From Aaosphaeria pasadenensis (lineage: Eukaryota > Ascomycota > Dothideomycetes > Pleosporales), in assembly GCA_022813625.1 (NCBI GenBank), contig JAKLMB010000010.1, forward strand, positions 186,001 through 250,000: a stretch of DNA of 64,000 bases, in the 5' to 3' direction. Under the pieces are notes generated by a model. It saw only the letters and a program-made list of their open reading frames with translations, did not search any database and was not told where the DNA came from. Position 1 is the first letter of the stretch. Each line of letters starts with the position of its first letter. Of the stretch, positions 31,629 through 42,895 are shown piece by piece. A program made the position numbers and the translations under genes.

Positions 31629-32618
31629 TCACGTCGACGACGACGAAGCCGCAGCAGTAGCCCCAGATTCATCCACATCGAGTATGAACCCCGTAGCTTC
31701 CCACACGCTCCTCGCATCAGCAGGCAGGCCATCGAACAGCGGGACCAAGAACTTGGCCACGAGCTCCGGCGGCGTCCAGTCCCTCTCTCCGGCCCTGAGG
31801 TGCGCCCTCGCGAGGTCGAGCACCGCGAGCGTGTTCCCCGAGACGTACTCGGGCCAGGGCACCGTGTGCGTCTCGTTCGCCTCGAGGTTCTGGAGCTGCC
31901 TCCACTTGTCCCAGACGGCGTCCATGGAGGTGTTGGAGCGGGGCAGGTCGGCCGTTGCGAGGATCCCCGTCTCGAGATCTTGCCATGTCCAGGTGTGTTC
32001 GGGCTGCGAGAACTTGTTGTCCCACCAGACCCAGTTGGAGCCCTGGCCCAGGAGGAAATTGGAGGCGTGGGAGAGAGAAATGCCGCACGTTACGATCAAG
32101 ATGCCCGCGATGTAGCGTGCGCCTTCTTCTGGATCCCGGCCCGACCATAGGGCTTTGATGAAGACGCTCGACATCACGTCCCAGAGCCGTTTCCGCTGGA
32201 TGGAGTCTGCCTTGACATATTCGTAAATATGCAGACGAAGCTCCGCGGGAAGTCTGGAGAAGGGAAAATCCGAAGGGTTGGATAGACTGTTTGGTGGCCG
32301 TGTGGGTGTTGATAGGAGTTTGTATGCTCGGCCAAGCACCATGCCAAAGATTAGGCAGTTGGCATAGTACCAGCGGGGTCGATCCGGTGATTGATCGCCG
32401 AAGAGACTGGGAGTCACCTGGATGTTGGTATATTCTAAAAGGTAAACTGCAAGATCCGACGGTAATTCCTCGTCATGTATGTACGGTCGAAGTATATCGT
32501 CGATCTTCCCCGGATTCTCACGTGCTGCCTGGAACAGTGGCTGGCTGTGCGGCTTCGCAGGGTAGAGGCGCCGTTTGAATGTGGCTCCTGGCGGCGACAA
32601 CGATATAGACGTAGCCAT
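31629..32618 (-). CDS. Hypothetical protein with F-box-like motif
   Basis: A single exon of 329 residues, starting at MATSISLSPP. A short stretch near residue 130, FSRLPAELRLHIYEYVK, matches the pattern FxxLPxELRxxIYxY found in fungal F-box-like proteins. The rest has no domain I can name. It is rich in Trp and acidic residues in the second half (WVWWDNKF, HTWTWQDLE), and GC-rich third positions there fit real coding use. No signal peptide; one moderately hydrophobic stretch (YIAGILIVTCGISL) is too weak to call a membrane span. The in-frame ATG 23 codons upstream, at 32687, is less likely because the sequence between has no conserved look. If the F-box motif is real, it would act with SCF ubiquitin ligases; this is uncertain. 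Confidence 0.7.
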   Translation of the reverse strand: MATSISLSPPGATFKRRLYPAKPHSQPLFQAARENPGKIDDILRPYIHDEELPSDLAVYLLEYTNIQVTPSLFGDQSPDRPRWYYANCLIFGMVLGRAYKLLSTPTRPPNSLSNPSDFPFSRLPAELRLHIYEYVKADSIQRKRLWDVMSSVFIKALWSGRDPEEGARYIAGILIVTCGISLSHASNFLLGQGSNWVWWDNKFSQPEHTWTWQDLETGILATADLPRSNTSMDAVWDKWRQLQNLEANETHTVPWPEYVSGNTLAVLDLARAHLRAGERDWTPPELVAKFLVPLFDGLPADARSVWEATGFILDVDESGATAAASSSST

Positions 32619-33029
32619 ATTGTCCGCTGTGAAAATCCTGTACGGTTTTTCTAGGTTTTCAGTAAAGGTGTTGTGGCATAAAGACAAAAGTCCGGAAGTA
32701 GCGATTCAGAACAAGGATTATGTAAGCATATCACGTTCATCCAGAAGATAACGAGTCAAATTCATAGAGTGGATTTTGCTGTTTCAATCGATCGATTGAA
32801 ACTGACATATACATCAGCTACGTATGAATATATAAAATATAAGTTTGTGATCGCAGCTTCTATACACCGCGCTGCTGCTATAACAAGCACGCATTTACAT
32901 AAAATTGCCGAGACTTCTAATCAGCCATTTATAGTTTGGATATCCTTTGTTTCGTTAACGCATCTTCCGTCCTGAATCATTCATTAGTCGCGTTCAATTT
33001 GGGTATCGAACGCATCCAACAATTTGTAT
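32619..33029. other. Intergenic region, no gene seen
   Basis: 411 nt, AT-rich, between the hypothetical gene and the 3' end of alanine aminotransferase. Confidence 0.5.
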
Positions 33030-34594
33030 CTACCTGAACTCGTCGAAGAAATCCTTGTGGAACTTGGAAATCCTGTTGACCCATTCGGTGCCAGGTGCAA
33101 GGAAAGTAGTACGGAAGTGCAGAGTGCCTTCCTTTTGCCCGAAACCCGAGCCAGGGACAACACAGATGCCCGTTGCGTCGAGTAGACGGAAGCAATAAAA
33201 CTCATCAGGCTTGCGGCCCTCTTTCTTGGCCTGCTCCAAAGCCTTCGGGGGAAGATTGATGGTGGGGAAGAGGTACATAGAGCCCTAGATATTGTCAGAA
33301 CATCTGCCTAAAATTAATAGTTGGTGAAGACTTACAGCAGGTGTCTGGCACTCGACGCCCTCCATGGACTTGAATGCCTCGAAGAGGGCGTACGCTCGCT
33401 CCTTGAGGGCGTTGAAGATGCCGTCATACTCCTTCTTGTAGAGCTCGTGACTTGGCTCGCCCTCCTTTGGAGGATTCACCATAAGCTCGACAATGCACTG
33501 TCCAATCACAGGCGGGCAGAGCTGGATACTGATGAACTTGTAGATCTGCTCGGCGACTTTTGGGTCGAAACCGACAAGCTCGAAGTAACCACCACGGTGA
33601 CCACATTCACCAACCATACCCTTGGAGACACTGTGAAGTGAGGCAAGCTCAATGTGGTCGTACTTTCCGGGCTCCTCCTTCTGGAGATCCCTGAGTGCCT
33701 TCTTGAAGGACACAAACTTTCCAATGAAAACATTGGTCTGGTATACCTCATCAGCCATCACAACAAGGCCCTTCTCGGCAGCGAATTTCAACACTGCGCG
33801 GATGTCTTCCGGAGACAAACTAGCACCAGTGGGGTTGCCAGGGTTGATAACAACAATTGCCTTGACATCGGTTCCCTCAGAGACCGCCTTCTCATAAGAG
33901 TCCCTGATAGCCTGGAGATCTGTTCCCCAAGCCTGGCTCTCTTCGAGGTAGTATGGAACGCATCTTGCGTTCAGTACGGACAGAGACGCGGTGTAGAGCG
34001 GGTATTGAGGGATAGGGACGAGGATGCCGGTTTCTGGCTTAGCGCAGAGAATGTGGAGGAGGGTGTTAACACCAGACGATGCACCGTTGCTCAGATAGAC
34101 GTTCGTGAAGCTGGAGGGGTAGCCATCACGCCCTGTTCCGGGGTTAGCGAGGACATTTTCAAGATGTGGAGATTATGCGTACTCTCAATAAAATCAGCGA
34201 CACTCTTCCTGATTCCTGGAGCACCTTGGCTCTGGCTGTACGCTCCAATGCTCTTAACTTCCGACAGTAGCCACTGGGCACGCTCAATGACGTCCTTCTT
34301 GTACCCGAGGCTGTTGATCAAGACATCCTGGTGCTCCAACAACAATGGGTTCTCGAGAAGACTGGCGACCTGGCGGAAGAAAGTAATAGGTTTCTGGTCG
34401 AGCTGTTGGGGGTTTCCAATGTTTGCTGCAATGACCGAGTCGAAGGGAAGATCCTTGCCCTCTCCGTTGGCCAATTTGGCGCGGTACTCCTCCGAGCGAA
34501 CGGCTAGTTCACCACGGACAGCATATTGTGCTTCCTTAACGTGGGGGTTGCAGTTGCTGATATTGAGAGCTTTGCGGGGTTGTGAGGTGGACAT
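33030..34594 (-). CDS. ALT1: Alanine aminotransferase (glutamate-pyruvate transaminase)
   Basis: Three exons on the minus strand, 34594-34183, 34132-33336 and 33284-33030, give about 487 residues. The enzyme converts alanine and 2-oxoglutarate to pyruvate and glutamate using pyridoxal phosphate. Family marks: NIGNPQQLDQKPITFFRQV near the N-terminus, SIGAYSQSQGAPGIRKSVADFI, LSNGASSGVNTLLH, VINPGNPTGA, the cofactor lysine in LHSVSKGMVGECGHRGGY (about Lys308), and FGQKEGTLHFRTTFLAP near the end. From this start there is no mitochondrial presequence, so it would be cytosolic; a longer leader or upstream exon giving a mitochondrial form was not found but cannot be excluded. The upstream region carries a GGGAT repeat and a long purine-rich tract. 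Confidence 0.95.
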
Positions 34595-34778
34595 GGTGCG
34601 GATAGTCGAGGGCGAGCTATGCGATACTAATGGGAGAAGAAAAGAAGTGAGCCAAGGTTAGATGTCGTAGGGGAAACAAGAAGAGCACAGCTCTACTAAA
34701 TAATAAAAAATCAAAAGTGAGGAGGGGCCAGTATTTGTTTTTTCTAGTTGAGCAAGAAAAAGGACTCGAGAAGGACGG

Positions 34779-34809
34779 AGGGATGGGATGGGATGGGATG
34801 GGATTGGGG
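34779..34809 (+). repeat. GGGAT tandem repeat, G-rich tract
   Basis: Four tandem GGGAT-type units followed by GGATTGGGG give six runs of three or more G within 31 nt. It lies about 190-215 nt upstream of the aminotransferase ATG. Runs like this can form a G-quadruplex. Confidence 0.7.
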
Positions 34810-35689
34810 AGTGGGTGGCTCATGGTGGAGAGATATTTTCAATGCAAAGAGTCATGCCCCACTACAACTCCGGTGTACGATCGGAGGAATCCGCGCCCCA
34901 AACAAGGGCTGAGACATGACAAGCGGTAGAAAGGAAATGGTAATAAATACCTCTGGTGCATGCGCCGAGTGGCATCAGCGCATTGCTGCTGTACTTTGGC
35001 CGTGGATGTGCGCTGGAGTCGAGCAATGGCCTGACCGAGCGTACACAAAGACGAGGCCATGACGAGAACGATGACGGCGACATGGTGAGGGAGGATGTGG
35101 GATTTGCGTCTAGTCTTAGTAGTGAATTGTAGTGACCAGATAGCGTACTCGTATCTCCAGGTACCCCAGGGAAGGCCCAGATTGAGGCGGGGACCCTTGC
35201 TGAGCCTGATCTGATGCGGTCCTGCTGCTCGCTCGCTTCTATGATAATACCTCGTCACTTGTTGTAAGAGTATGAATCATGAATTGTGAATGGTCCAAAG
35301 ACTGTACAAATCCACAGTAGTCCCTTGATGCTTGTCGAATGTCGCCTGTCGCCTGTTTGTCCTTGATCTACCCTAAACTCCTTATGTCTGGATTTATGCC
35401 ACTTGGTGGATCGTTGCCGAACAACTTCCAAATTAGCGAGAAGTCGCCCTTGGTGATCGTATTGGACTGATGGACGACAACGGGCAGTAGCAGTAGACAA
35501 TGGTTGAGGTGTGATCAAGATTCCGACGGCGTAGCGGATGGAGCCGGAGAAAGACGGAGAATGCAGGAAATATCAGATTACGAGCAGAAGTACAGAGGCT
35601 GGGTCCGGTTCCACACGGGAGCTATTGGTAGTGGAAAGGTAAAGCAATTAGTCGATGAATAAGGCTTTGAGGTGGCGACCAAAGCAATT

Positions 35690-35950
35690 GGAGATTTGTT
35701 GGGGATTTGTTTGGGGGGAAAGTGGGAGGGAGAGGGAAAGAGGAAGGGGGGAAATGGGAAAGTCGATGACGGGTGATTTGCGGGCCGTAGTAAACCTAAT
35801 TGTGTGTGTAAAGGGAAATGGAAATGGGAAGGAACTGGAATGGAATGAAAAGAACTTGCAGACAGAGAAGACGGGTGGGGGATTCCAGACAACGATAAGA
35901 TAGATCACCAAGAGGGAGAAGAAGCAAGAAGAGGAAGAAGAAAAGAAGAA
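35690..35950 (+). repeat. Purine-rich strand asymmetry tract
   Basis: The + strand is strongly A/G-rich (for example 35718-35765 and 35880-35950), so the minus strand is C/T-rich. This is common in fungal promoters and leaders transcribed from the pyrimidine strand. It lies about 1.1-1.35 kb upstream of the aminotransferase start. Confidence 0.5.
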
Positions 35951-36545
35951 AGTTAGTGCCAGTGCATTGTCATTATTGGCGCATGCTATTGTTGGTATGT
36001 ATGCATCCTCGATGATGGATCTGAGATATTTATGTCCAATTACAGCTGTTGTGTAACATCATCCCGTGTGTTGTGGTAATTCAGCCGTAGGCGATGTCCT
36101 GGAACCGCTTCCTTGCGATAGGATAGGATAGTTATGTGGTTTACACGAGTGACGAGTGTTCTGCAATCCCTCGTATGTATATTACTTGGATTACTTATAC
36201 TCCGTCCATTAGATATAGTCGATTGGTTGGAGATTTAGGAACTGGCTAAGATATCTCGCTGTTAAGCTTCTTATACTAATCGGCTGCTTCCAGGCTCACA
36301 CATCCATACACACACAGCTGCAATTCTTCACATTGGAAATCTTTATTTAAAGCCTACCAAGGAGGTCAAAACCTTGATTGAGTGTACGAGAGAGAGTCAT
36401 TGCAACTGTGCAATGATCTCTTATCCCTTAGTCAGTCGTTCCTTAGGCACTTCCCGGCGCTGTGCTTTGCTGTCTATGATATTACATGTCTACCTGGGAC
36501 GGGCCTTACAGCTCGCTTTCATCATCATGCACATAAGTCCACCCC

Positions 36546-38113
36546 TCAACCGCGCTCGCTTCCTCGTAATCTCACTGCTTGTCCGTACTTCTGCAGCTTC
36601 GTGATGAGCTGATCGCCTTGCTTCACGACGTCCGCATATTGCTTGTTCTTATCATCGGGTCGGTTGGTCTCGATAATGCCCTTGACTCGGTCAATCGTAC
36701 AGGGTATCCGGTCCGCAGCAATGAATTTAGCAAGATCCCTAGGCCCCAGTCAGTATATGAAGACATCAAACGAAGAAGATGGATAATAAAGTGAACGTAC
36801 TTGTCAAGGAAGTCCACAGTCACGCCAAAGTCATTAGCCATGCTTTGCAGGCCCACCACCCTGTATGACTGTAGGAGCTGCTGGTAGCCTCTGAGGCGCA
36901 TCTCCCGCACATACCAGCCCTTGTGCTCATAGAGGTATCGGTCTTGGGCAAGAAATTGGACCTCAACTTCGCTCAATGCTCCGAAGAAGTTCTTGTAGTC
37001 GCCCTCGTACAAACTCTTGACGAGCCTGGCCAACGGCGAGAAGTCGATGGCAACCTCTTCGTCCTGCTGTTGGCCGAGCGTTGTAAGATTCACGGCAGCG
37101 GGTGCGGGGGTTGCTGAGGACGAAGATGCATCTCCCATGTTCTCATCACCGGCGGCAGGTCCAGCAGACGTGTGACCAGAGATTGCTGAGAGCTTCTCCT
37201 CCGAGCTGCCTACTATGGCTTTGATCTCGGGTGCATCTACAACCTTGGACTTGAAATCCACTCTCTTCAACGAAACTGATCCTGCTAGTATGGCGTAGAT
37301 CACCAGCCACGAGTAGCTGCAGAGCTCATAGCTTGTGAAGGTTGAAAGACTGTCGAGAAGGAGTGGGGCGGCTTGCGCATAAGATCGAACGGTGATGAGA
37401 TGAAGTCCATGGTAGGCCTTGAGACGGTTCCGACGATCCCAGTCACCTCCACTCTCAACCAAAGTACTGGCCCTTTCAATGGTCTTCTTAACCAAAACCC
37501 TGTCGCCGAAGAAGAGGCCGACTCGTATTATTGCGAGGACGAGGTCGATCTTGGTACCTAGGATGCCAGTCTTCTCGAAAACAGCTTCGTAGCTAGCAAT
37601 GGCTTTCTCCTGGAGTAGTATGTCAGCCTGAAGCAATAAGTCTCATACAGTGATATGTACCTTGTCTCCGATGCGAGTATAGACCTCTGCCCTTTTGCCT
37701 CGCGCAGCCTGAACTTCCGTTTCGCCTGCTTTCTCAGCCGCCTCATCCTCCTCCGTCTGGATGGTCTCCAGCTCCTTCTCGTTCTCGCTCTTGAGGCTCT
37801 CGTAGAGCTTCTCGTCCCAGGGTAGGGGGACGTCCAAAGTGGGGTTCTTGGTGGCGAGCAAGGTTGCGGCGCTGGAAGGCCTTCGATGCGTGGACGGCTG
37901 CTGTGCGGATCCCTCACCTGGAGCATTCAAAACTCCTTCCGTCGGGTGTGCTAGATAGCGGTAGAGCGGTGCCATCTTGTGTTCGCTGATGGCATCTTGG
38001 ATCGATTTGAGGGAAGCTTGTTTGGCGGATTTGGTGGAGCCCGGATTGGTGAGCTGGAATATGTGCTGCGACAGCTGCAGATCCGGGTACTTCGCAAACT
38101 GAGGATCACCCAT
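36546..38113 (-). CDS. RPN7: 26S proteasome regulatory particle lid subunit Rpn7
   Basis: Three exons on the minus strand, 38113-37661, 37609-36801 and 36738-36546, give about 484 residues. The first intron is placed at 37660-37610 (51 nt), because that acceptor makes the join RIGDK-EKAIASYEAVF, which aligns without gap to human PSMD6 (RIGDKEGALTAF). A nearer acceptor at 37628 would leave a 33-nt intron and add six residues. Marks of the family: LRIGLFFGD-like IIRVGLFFGDRVLV, FTSYELCSYSWLVIYAI, and the C-terminal PCI/winged-helix with DLAKFIAADRIPCTIDRVKG and NKQYADVVKQGDQLI. A Ser/Ala/Pro-rich insertion near residues 290-330 is not in the yeast or human proteins as I remember them. Rpn7 helps join lid and base of the proteasome. 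It is divergent from ABD1. Confidence 0.95.
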
Positions 38114-38538
38114 CTTGGGCAGACGGCGTATGTGGAGGTAGAAGGGATAGAAAGGGCTCCGATGAGTCGATGTGGTAGTGCAGGCGTAGTGTAGATGATG
38201 TTTTGTGGGTGTTGCTCTGGACCCCAAGGCCGAAGCTGTTGATGATGTTCGACGGCGGCCGGTAAATCTTCGGGTTCGGCTTCGTCGATCACCCTGGAAC
38301 TTATCCCCAAGCTTCCAGGCAGGAACAGGAACCTACTTTCTCTTGTTTGTTCTTCCATTTTCAGCTTTGAACCTTCCATTATCATTCAAGCATAGGCAAC
38401 AATTTCTTCCACATTATCTTTTGATTACTAATTTGCCTTTGAAACTTCGCTTTCAGATCAATAGCCTCCCAACTCCCGAACCAACCGATTTTATACTACA
38501 AGCACTGTTCGCGAACGAGATCAGCTCCTCTAAACACA
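38114..38538. promoter_or_regulatory. Shared divergent promoter, RPN7 / ABD1
   Basis: Only 425 nt separate the two start codons, so both 5' leaders and core promoters must fit here. No clear TATA box. The part nearer ABD1 is T/C-rich. Co-expression of the two housekeeping genes is possible but not shown. Confidence 0.6.
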
Positions 38539-39939
38539 ATGGCTGGACCGAATCCGGTTGACAACGGGAAGAAGCGCGCGCGCTCGACTTCAAGAACCCC
38601 TTCCCCTCCGCGACAGCGCAAGCGTCCGGGTGCAGGTGCCCGATTCTCTCAAGCCGATCGCGAAGCTGCGCGTAGGCGACAACAAGATCGCGAACAGGAA
38701 GAGGACCGTCAGAAACATGAAGAAGCAAAGTCACGCGGAGTTCATGACGTTGTGAAGCAGCACTACAACATGGTACCCGAGCGAGGTCGCGAATGGCGTG
38801 TGACAGACAGCAAAATTAAAGGCCTGCGAAGCTTCAACAACTGGGTCAAGTCTTCTACTATCCAGAAGTTCATTGGCAATGAGAGACATCTCAACATTCT
38901 TGATATTGGCTGTGGAAAAGGTGGAGACCTTCAAAAATGGCACTCGTCCCGACGAGTGGGCCTCTACGTTGGCTGTGATCCTGCGGATGTGTCTATCAAG
39001 CAGGCAAGAGATCGATATGAGCAGATGAAAAGGCGCGGACGAGTCTTTGACGCTCAATTTCATACTAAGGATTGCTTCGGGGAGTCTCTCGCGGACATTG
39101 ATATCATTCGCAGAGTTGGCATTGATCCTAGTGTGGGCCCAAATAATGCGATCAGCCAACGCTGGGGCGGAGGTGGTTGGGACATGGTGACTATGATGTT
39201 TTGTATGCATTACGCTTTCGAGAACGAGGAGAAAGCAAGGGGCATGCTACGGAACGTCGCAGGTTCATTGAAGAGAGGAGGTCGCTTCATTGGATGCATA
39301 CCCAATTCAGATGTACTCTCAGCCAAGGTCATCGAACACCACAAAGCCAACGGAAATGCCGCAGAGGGCGAGAACGGTGCTGCGGCCGATGAAGACGACG
39401 ACAGGCCTACATTTGCGAGCGACGATGAGGAAGACTGGGATCCTGAGAAGAGTCTGGATAGCCCGAAGCCTCAAGAGACAGATCAAGATGGTGCTCCAGC
39501 TACAGACGGTGCAAATGGAGACGCCGAGGACGCGAAAAAGGGAGCCGATGCGGAAGACGGTGAAGTGGAGGAAGAAGGATTTGAATGGGGCAATAGTATC
39601 TACAAGGTCAAATTCCCTGGAAAGACCCCAGCGGATGGCACATTTCGACCTCCTTTTGGTTGGAAATACTTCTATTATCTAGAAGAAGCCGTTGATACAG
39701 TCCCGGAATACGTTGTCCCTTGGGAAGCATTCCGCGCACTTGCTGAAGACTATAACCTTGAGCTCCAGTATAGAAAGTCGTTCAGGGAGGTTTGGGAGGA
39801 GCAAAAGGATGATCGTGAGCTTGGTCTACTAAGCGAAAGGATGGGCGTTCGAGAGCGTGGCACTGGTCGTCTACTTACGACGGAAGAGGAGCTGGATGCA
39901 GCCGACTTTTATCACACGTTCTGCTTCTACAAGGTATAG
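38539..39939 (+). CDS. ABD1: mRNA cap guanine-N7 methyltransferase
   Basis: A single exon of 466 residues. It transfers a methyl group from S-adenosylmethionine to the guanosine cap of nascent mRNA in the nucleus. The N-terminal 60 residues are basic and low-complexity (KRKRPGAG, ARRRQQDREQEED). The catalytic core starts at VVKQHYNMVPERG; LDIGCGKGGDLQKW is the SAM-binding loop; VGCDPADVSIKQARDRY, WDMVTMMFCMHYAFE and GGRFIGCIPNSD are further conserved blocks. An acidic insertion of about 90 residues (Asp/Glu/Ala-rich, 39350-39580) sits inside the core, as is usual in fungal homologues, before KVKFPGKTPADG. The C-terminus FYHTFCFYKV matches the family. It is divergent from RPN7. Confidence 0.95.
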   Translation: MAGPNPVDNGKKRARSTSRTPSPPRQRKRPGAGARFSQADREAARRRQQDREQEEDRQKHEEAKSRGVHDVVKQHYNMVPERGREWRVTDSKIKGLRSFNNWVKSSTIQKFIGNERHLNILDIGCGKGGDLQKWHSSRRVGLYVGCDPADVSIKQARDRYEQMKRRGRVFDAQFHTKDCFGESLADIDIIRRVGIDPSVGPNNAISQRWGGGGWDMVTMMFCMHYAFENEEKARGMLRNVAGSLKRGGRFIGCIPNSDVLSAKVIEHHKANGNAAEGENGAAADEDDDRPTFASDDEEDWDPEKSLDSPKPQETDQDGAPATDGANGDAEDAKKGADAEDGEVEEEGFEWGNSIYKVKFPGKTPADGTFRPPFGWKYFYYLEEAVDTVPEYVVPWEAFRALAEDYNLELQYRKSFREVWEEQKDDRELGLLSERMGVRERGTGRLLTTEEELDAADFYHTFCFYKV

Positions 39940-40662
39940 ATTTGGAGCGGTTGGTTTGGAGGCAAGCCTTGCCGGAGCATTTTTTGGCCAATGAAAGGAT
40001 GGATACATTGCATTACCATAGTGCAGCAATAAGGAATTCTAGCGCATCTTTGTCCTTTGTTTCTCTCTGGCATGTGGGGCCTCGGTGTGTGACCGCTCGT
40101 GAAAGTCATCAAGCTCTTGATTTATATTACTACAGTAGTGGCAGTGAAGGGTATGAGATTCTATGTGCTTATTGACGAAGGGGTGCCAATGGAATTCGCA
40201 GCTAAGAAGTCAGAATATAGATGTTAATCCTTACCATGATTTACTGAAAGCAAGAAAATCCTCTCATTGAGTCCCCTTATATTGGGCATGCGACGTAGCA
40301 GGAGAACCGTTGCCCATGACTTGGGTGGATGGATTTGCCGAGGTCGACGGTTATCCCTCCTCAGTACTCGAGGTTGCTAGCAATAATAATATGATGGAGT
40401 CGGCGCCGTTAACCCTCGTTCCCTTTCCTCCCCCAACAAAATCACAAGCTTCCCCGGACCGCACCCAAACGCCGACCTCGCACCATCGCACGCTATCAAC
40501 CCCCTTCGACTTTTGATCTCCAGACTTCGTCATTTACGACACTGATAACCTAATTTCACTTCTCTACTTCATCACTTTTGAGATCTCCTTCATCTCAAAC
40601 TGGACGGTTCGCCTTCGAGATTCATACTTTCCTTAATATTCGGGGATAAAGAAGCAGACAAA
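39940..40662. other. Intergenic region, promoter of PEX11
   Basis: No gene seen. The 260 nt before 40663 are C/T-rich, as expected for a fungal leader. Confidence 0.5.
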
Positions 40663-41586
40663 ATGGTCGCAGACGCACTCATTTACCACCCAACGGTGTC
40701 GCATTACCTCAAGTTTGTCGCAACCACCAGTATGACTCCCTAATTCTCGCCATATCTCGAGTTGCCTTTTTCCAGAGGGATCAGCACTCGTCCCCTCCCT
40801 TCCCCTCACTCGTCGTCACCTCCGAGAGCTCCGCAATGGCCGCCCGTTCAATCATTAAATGTACACTGAGTGCTAACAACTCGTTCAGCTGGTCGCGATA
40901 AGGTCCTCCGAACTCTCCAATACTTTTCTCGTTTCCTCGCATGGTACCTCTACCGTACCAACCACCCAGCATCATCCATCGCACCCTTTGAGGCGACCAA
41001 GAAGCAGTTCGGTGTTGCGCGCAAGCTCTTGCGCGTGGGCAAGTTCGTCGAGCACCTCAAGGCTGCAGCGATCGCCACCGATGCGAAGACCCTCGACCCC
41101 ATTGTGAGGTTTACCACAGTTGCAAGGCAGCTTGGATATGCTGGATACATGTTCTTCGACAATGTGACGGTGGTGAGTAGTCATCTTTAATGTTGGAGGT
41201 GCAGTATAATGGAATTTAACAATGATTTCTAGCTCCACGCAGCCAACATCCGCACTTTCAGCACCGCCCAGCGCCTCGTCCGAGAAGGCTACCGTGCCTG
41301 GTTCACCGGTATCTCCTTCTCCATCATTTCCTCCCTCTACAGCTTGTACAAGCTCCGCGAGCGCGCCGCCCAGATTTCCGAGAAGGACGGCGAGGGCGCA
41401 GTCGAGAAGAAGAAGGTCCAGAAAGAGGCCAATGCCCTCAGGATTCAGTTGCTCAGCGACTTGTGCGACATCACCATCCCGGGAACCACCCTCGGCTGGT
41501 TCAATCTCGACGATGGTGCTGTCGGATTGGCAGGCACCCTCAGCTCGCTTTTGGGCGTTTACTCTCAATGGAAAAAGACTGCTTAA
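40663..41586 (+). CDS. PEX11: Peroxin-11 (peroxisomal membrane elongation factor)
   Basis: Three exons, 40663-40729, 40889-41172 and 41233-41586, total 705 nt, giving 234 residues. The first exon codes only 22 residues and is followed by a 159-nt intron, long for this window, with a GCTAAC branch site. Marks: TTTGRDKVLRTLQYFSRFLAWYL at the N-terminus (the amphipathic helix that bends membranes), KQFGVARKLLRVGKFVEHL, and the C-terminal WFNLDDGAVGLAGTLSSLLG. Pex11 sits in the peroxisomal membrane and drives elongation and division of peroxisomes, together with dynamin-like proteins. Length matches yeast and filamentous fungal Pex11 (about 235). Confidence 0.95.
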
Positions 41587-42895
41587 ATTGGATTCTGGCA
41601 AACTACCTTCATCTAATGTCAATCTACAAGGCACTGGACCGTAAGAAGTGGAATGTTCATATTCGGGTAAATATTGCAATATTGGACTAAAAATGGGCTT
41701 CCTAGTTGAGTCAATTTCTCGATGCGTTTGGTTCGAGTCAAGCTTGCTGCTATTGTCTGCCGCGTCTCTTCGACTGGCGCTTCTGTTCTTCGCCTTCTAT
41801 ACTGCTTCGGCAAATTTCCTATGTACTTCAATATCAACATACTTACTACCTCATTCATGTCACCGAACACATCGCCAATCAAAGTCACCCCTATGTTTGG
41901 ACATTCCGCACATATCCGCTCATCAATCAATCTACCAGCGCAATGCCAGCAGCACCCCAGCGTCAACGCCTCCGGTTTTCGCTGCTAGCATGTTGGCAAT
42001 GTTAGACCTTGTCACACTTCAAACAACTGGATGCTCCTTAGTCCGGAAACTACCGGATATTGACGTTTCCATTAGCACGCGACACTACTCAGTAGCCACG
42101 ACTGCATAATTTTGCGAATTCAGGTTTAGTCTCAAAGATAAGACATATACTGATCCACCATAGCAAATAACGCAACAATACAAAGTCAACAAACCTCGAG
42201 AATTACATGTTGTTATAAATATGGTGTATCAATCTCTCTTCAATAATGATGACTAACGCGACTACAACACCAAAATGCAGACTAACTGAATACGTACATA
42301 TTCCAATGCACTCCACCCGTCAGACCCCAGCTCACGATGTATTTTCCATTACCTCTTCTCGAAGGGATTCTAGTCCATGCAGCTAAAGCAGCTCCCGCCG
42401 CAATATGATCTATTGCAACTCCTTAGCCACGTGCGTCTCCATGCCATGACGACAAGAGAATAGGATCACCGAACCAAGAGAGGACAGGGGGATAGTGGAG
42501 GGGTGACGATCCTTTCAACTGCACCTTTCGGTCTCCGTACGGTTACCACATCCGCACCCGATGGCACCACATCAAAATTGTGGAGTGGGAACCGATTTGG
42601 GAAGTCGGTAGAGGATTGTTGACGAAGTACGTGAGGTGCAAACCTCTAGGGAATCACGATCGTGCAGAATACTGCTCGTTGTGAAAGTGGTAACTATCAG
42701 AGGTATATTCGAAATTTGCTTATTTATGTAGGATGACTACGATATATGGTATATGGTATATGGTATATTCCTTTCCATCCGTCTGTCCATCCACAGTGGG
42801 TATCACGCCGTAGAACCAGATTCAACACGCATGCGTAGTAGCTATCAATACATCCATCGAAAACAAAAAGAAACAAAGAGCAGCTTGTATGATTT
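41587..42895. other. Intergenic region with a small tandem repeat
   Basis: 1.3 kb between convergent genes. No supported gene. An ATATGGT repeat, three copies plus ATAT, lies at 42744-42768. A CACGTG is near 42429. Confidence 0.5.

Larger units (their letters stand above)
34595..36545. other. Upstream region of alanine aminotransferase with repeats
   Basis: Almost 2 kb with no recognised gene. It contains a (GGGAT)n G-rich tract at 34779-34809 and a long purine-rich strand at about 35690-35950. It should hold the promoter and 5' leader of the aminotransferase and the 3' end of RPN7. Confidence 0.5.

Noticed and set aside
31566..32150. Long plus-strand frame rich in Arg and Pro
   Set aside because: It is the antisense shadow of the GC-rich coding sequence of the minus-strand hypothetical gene at 31629-32618.
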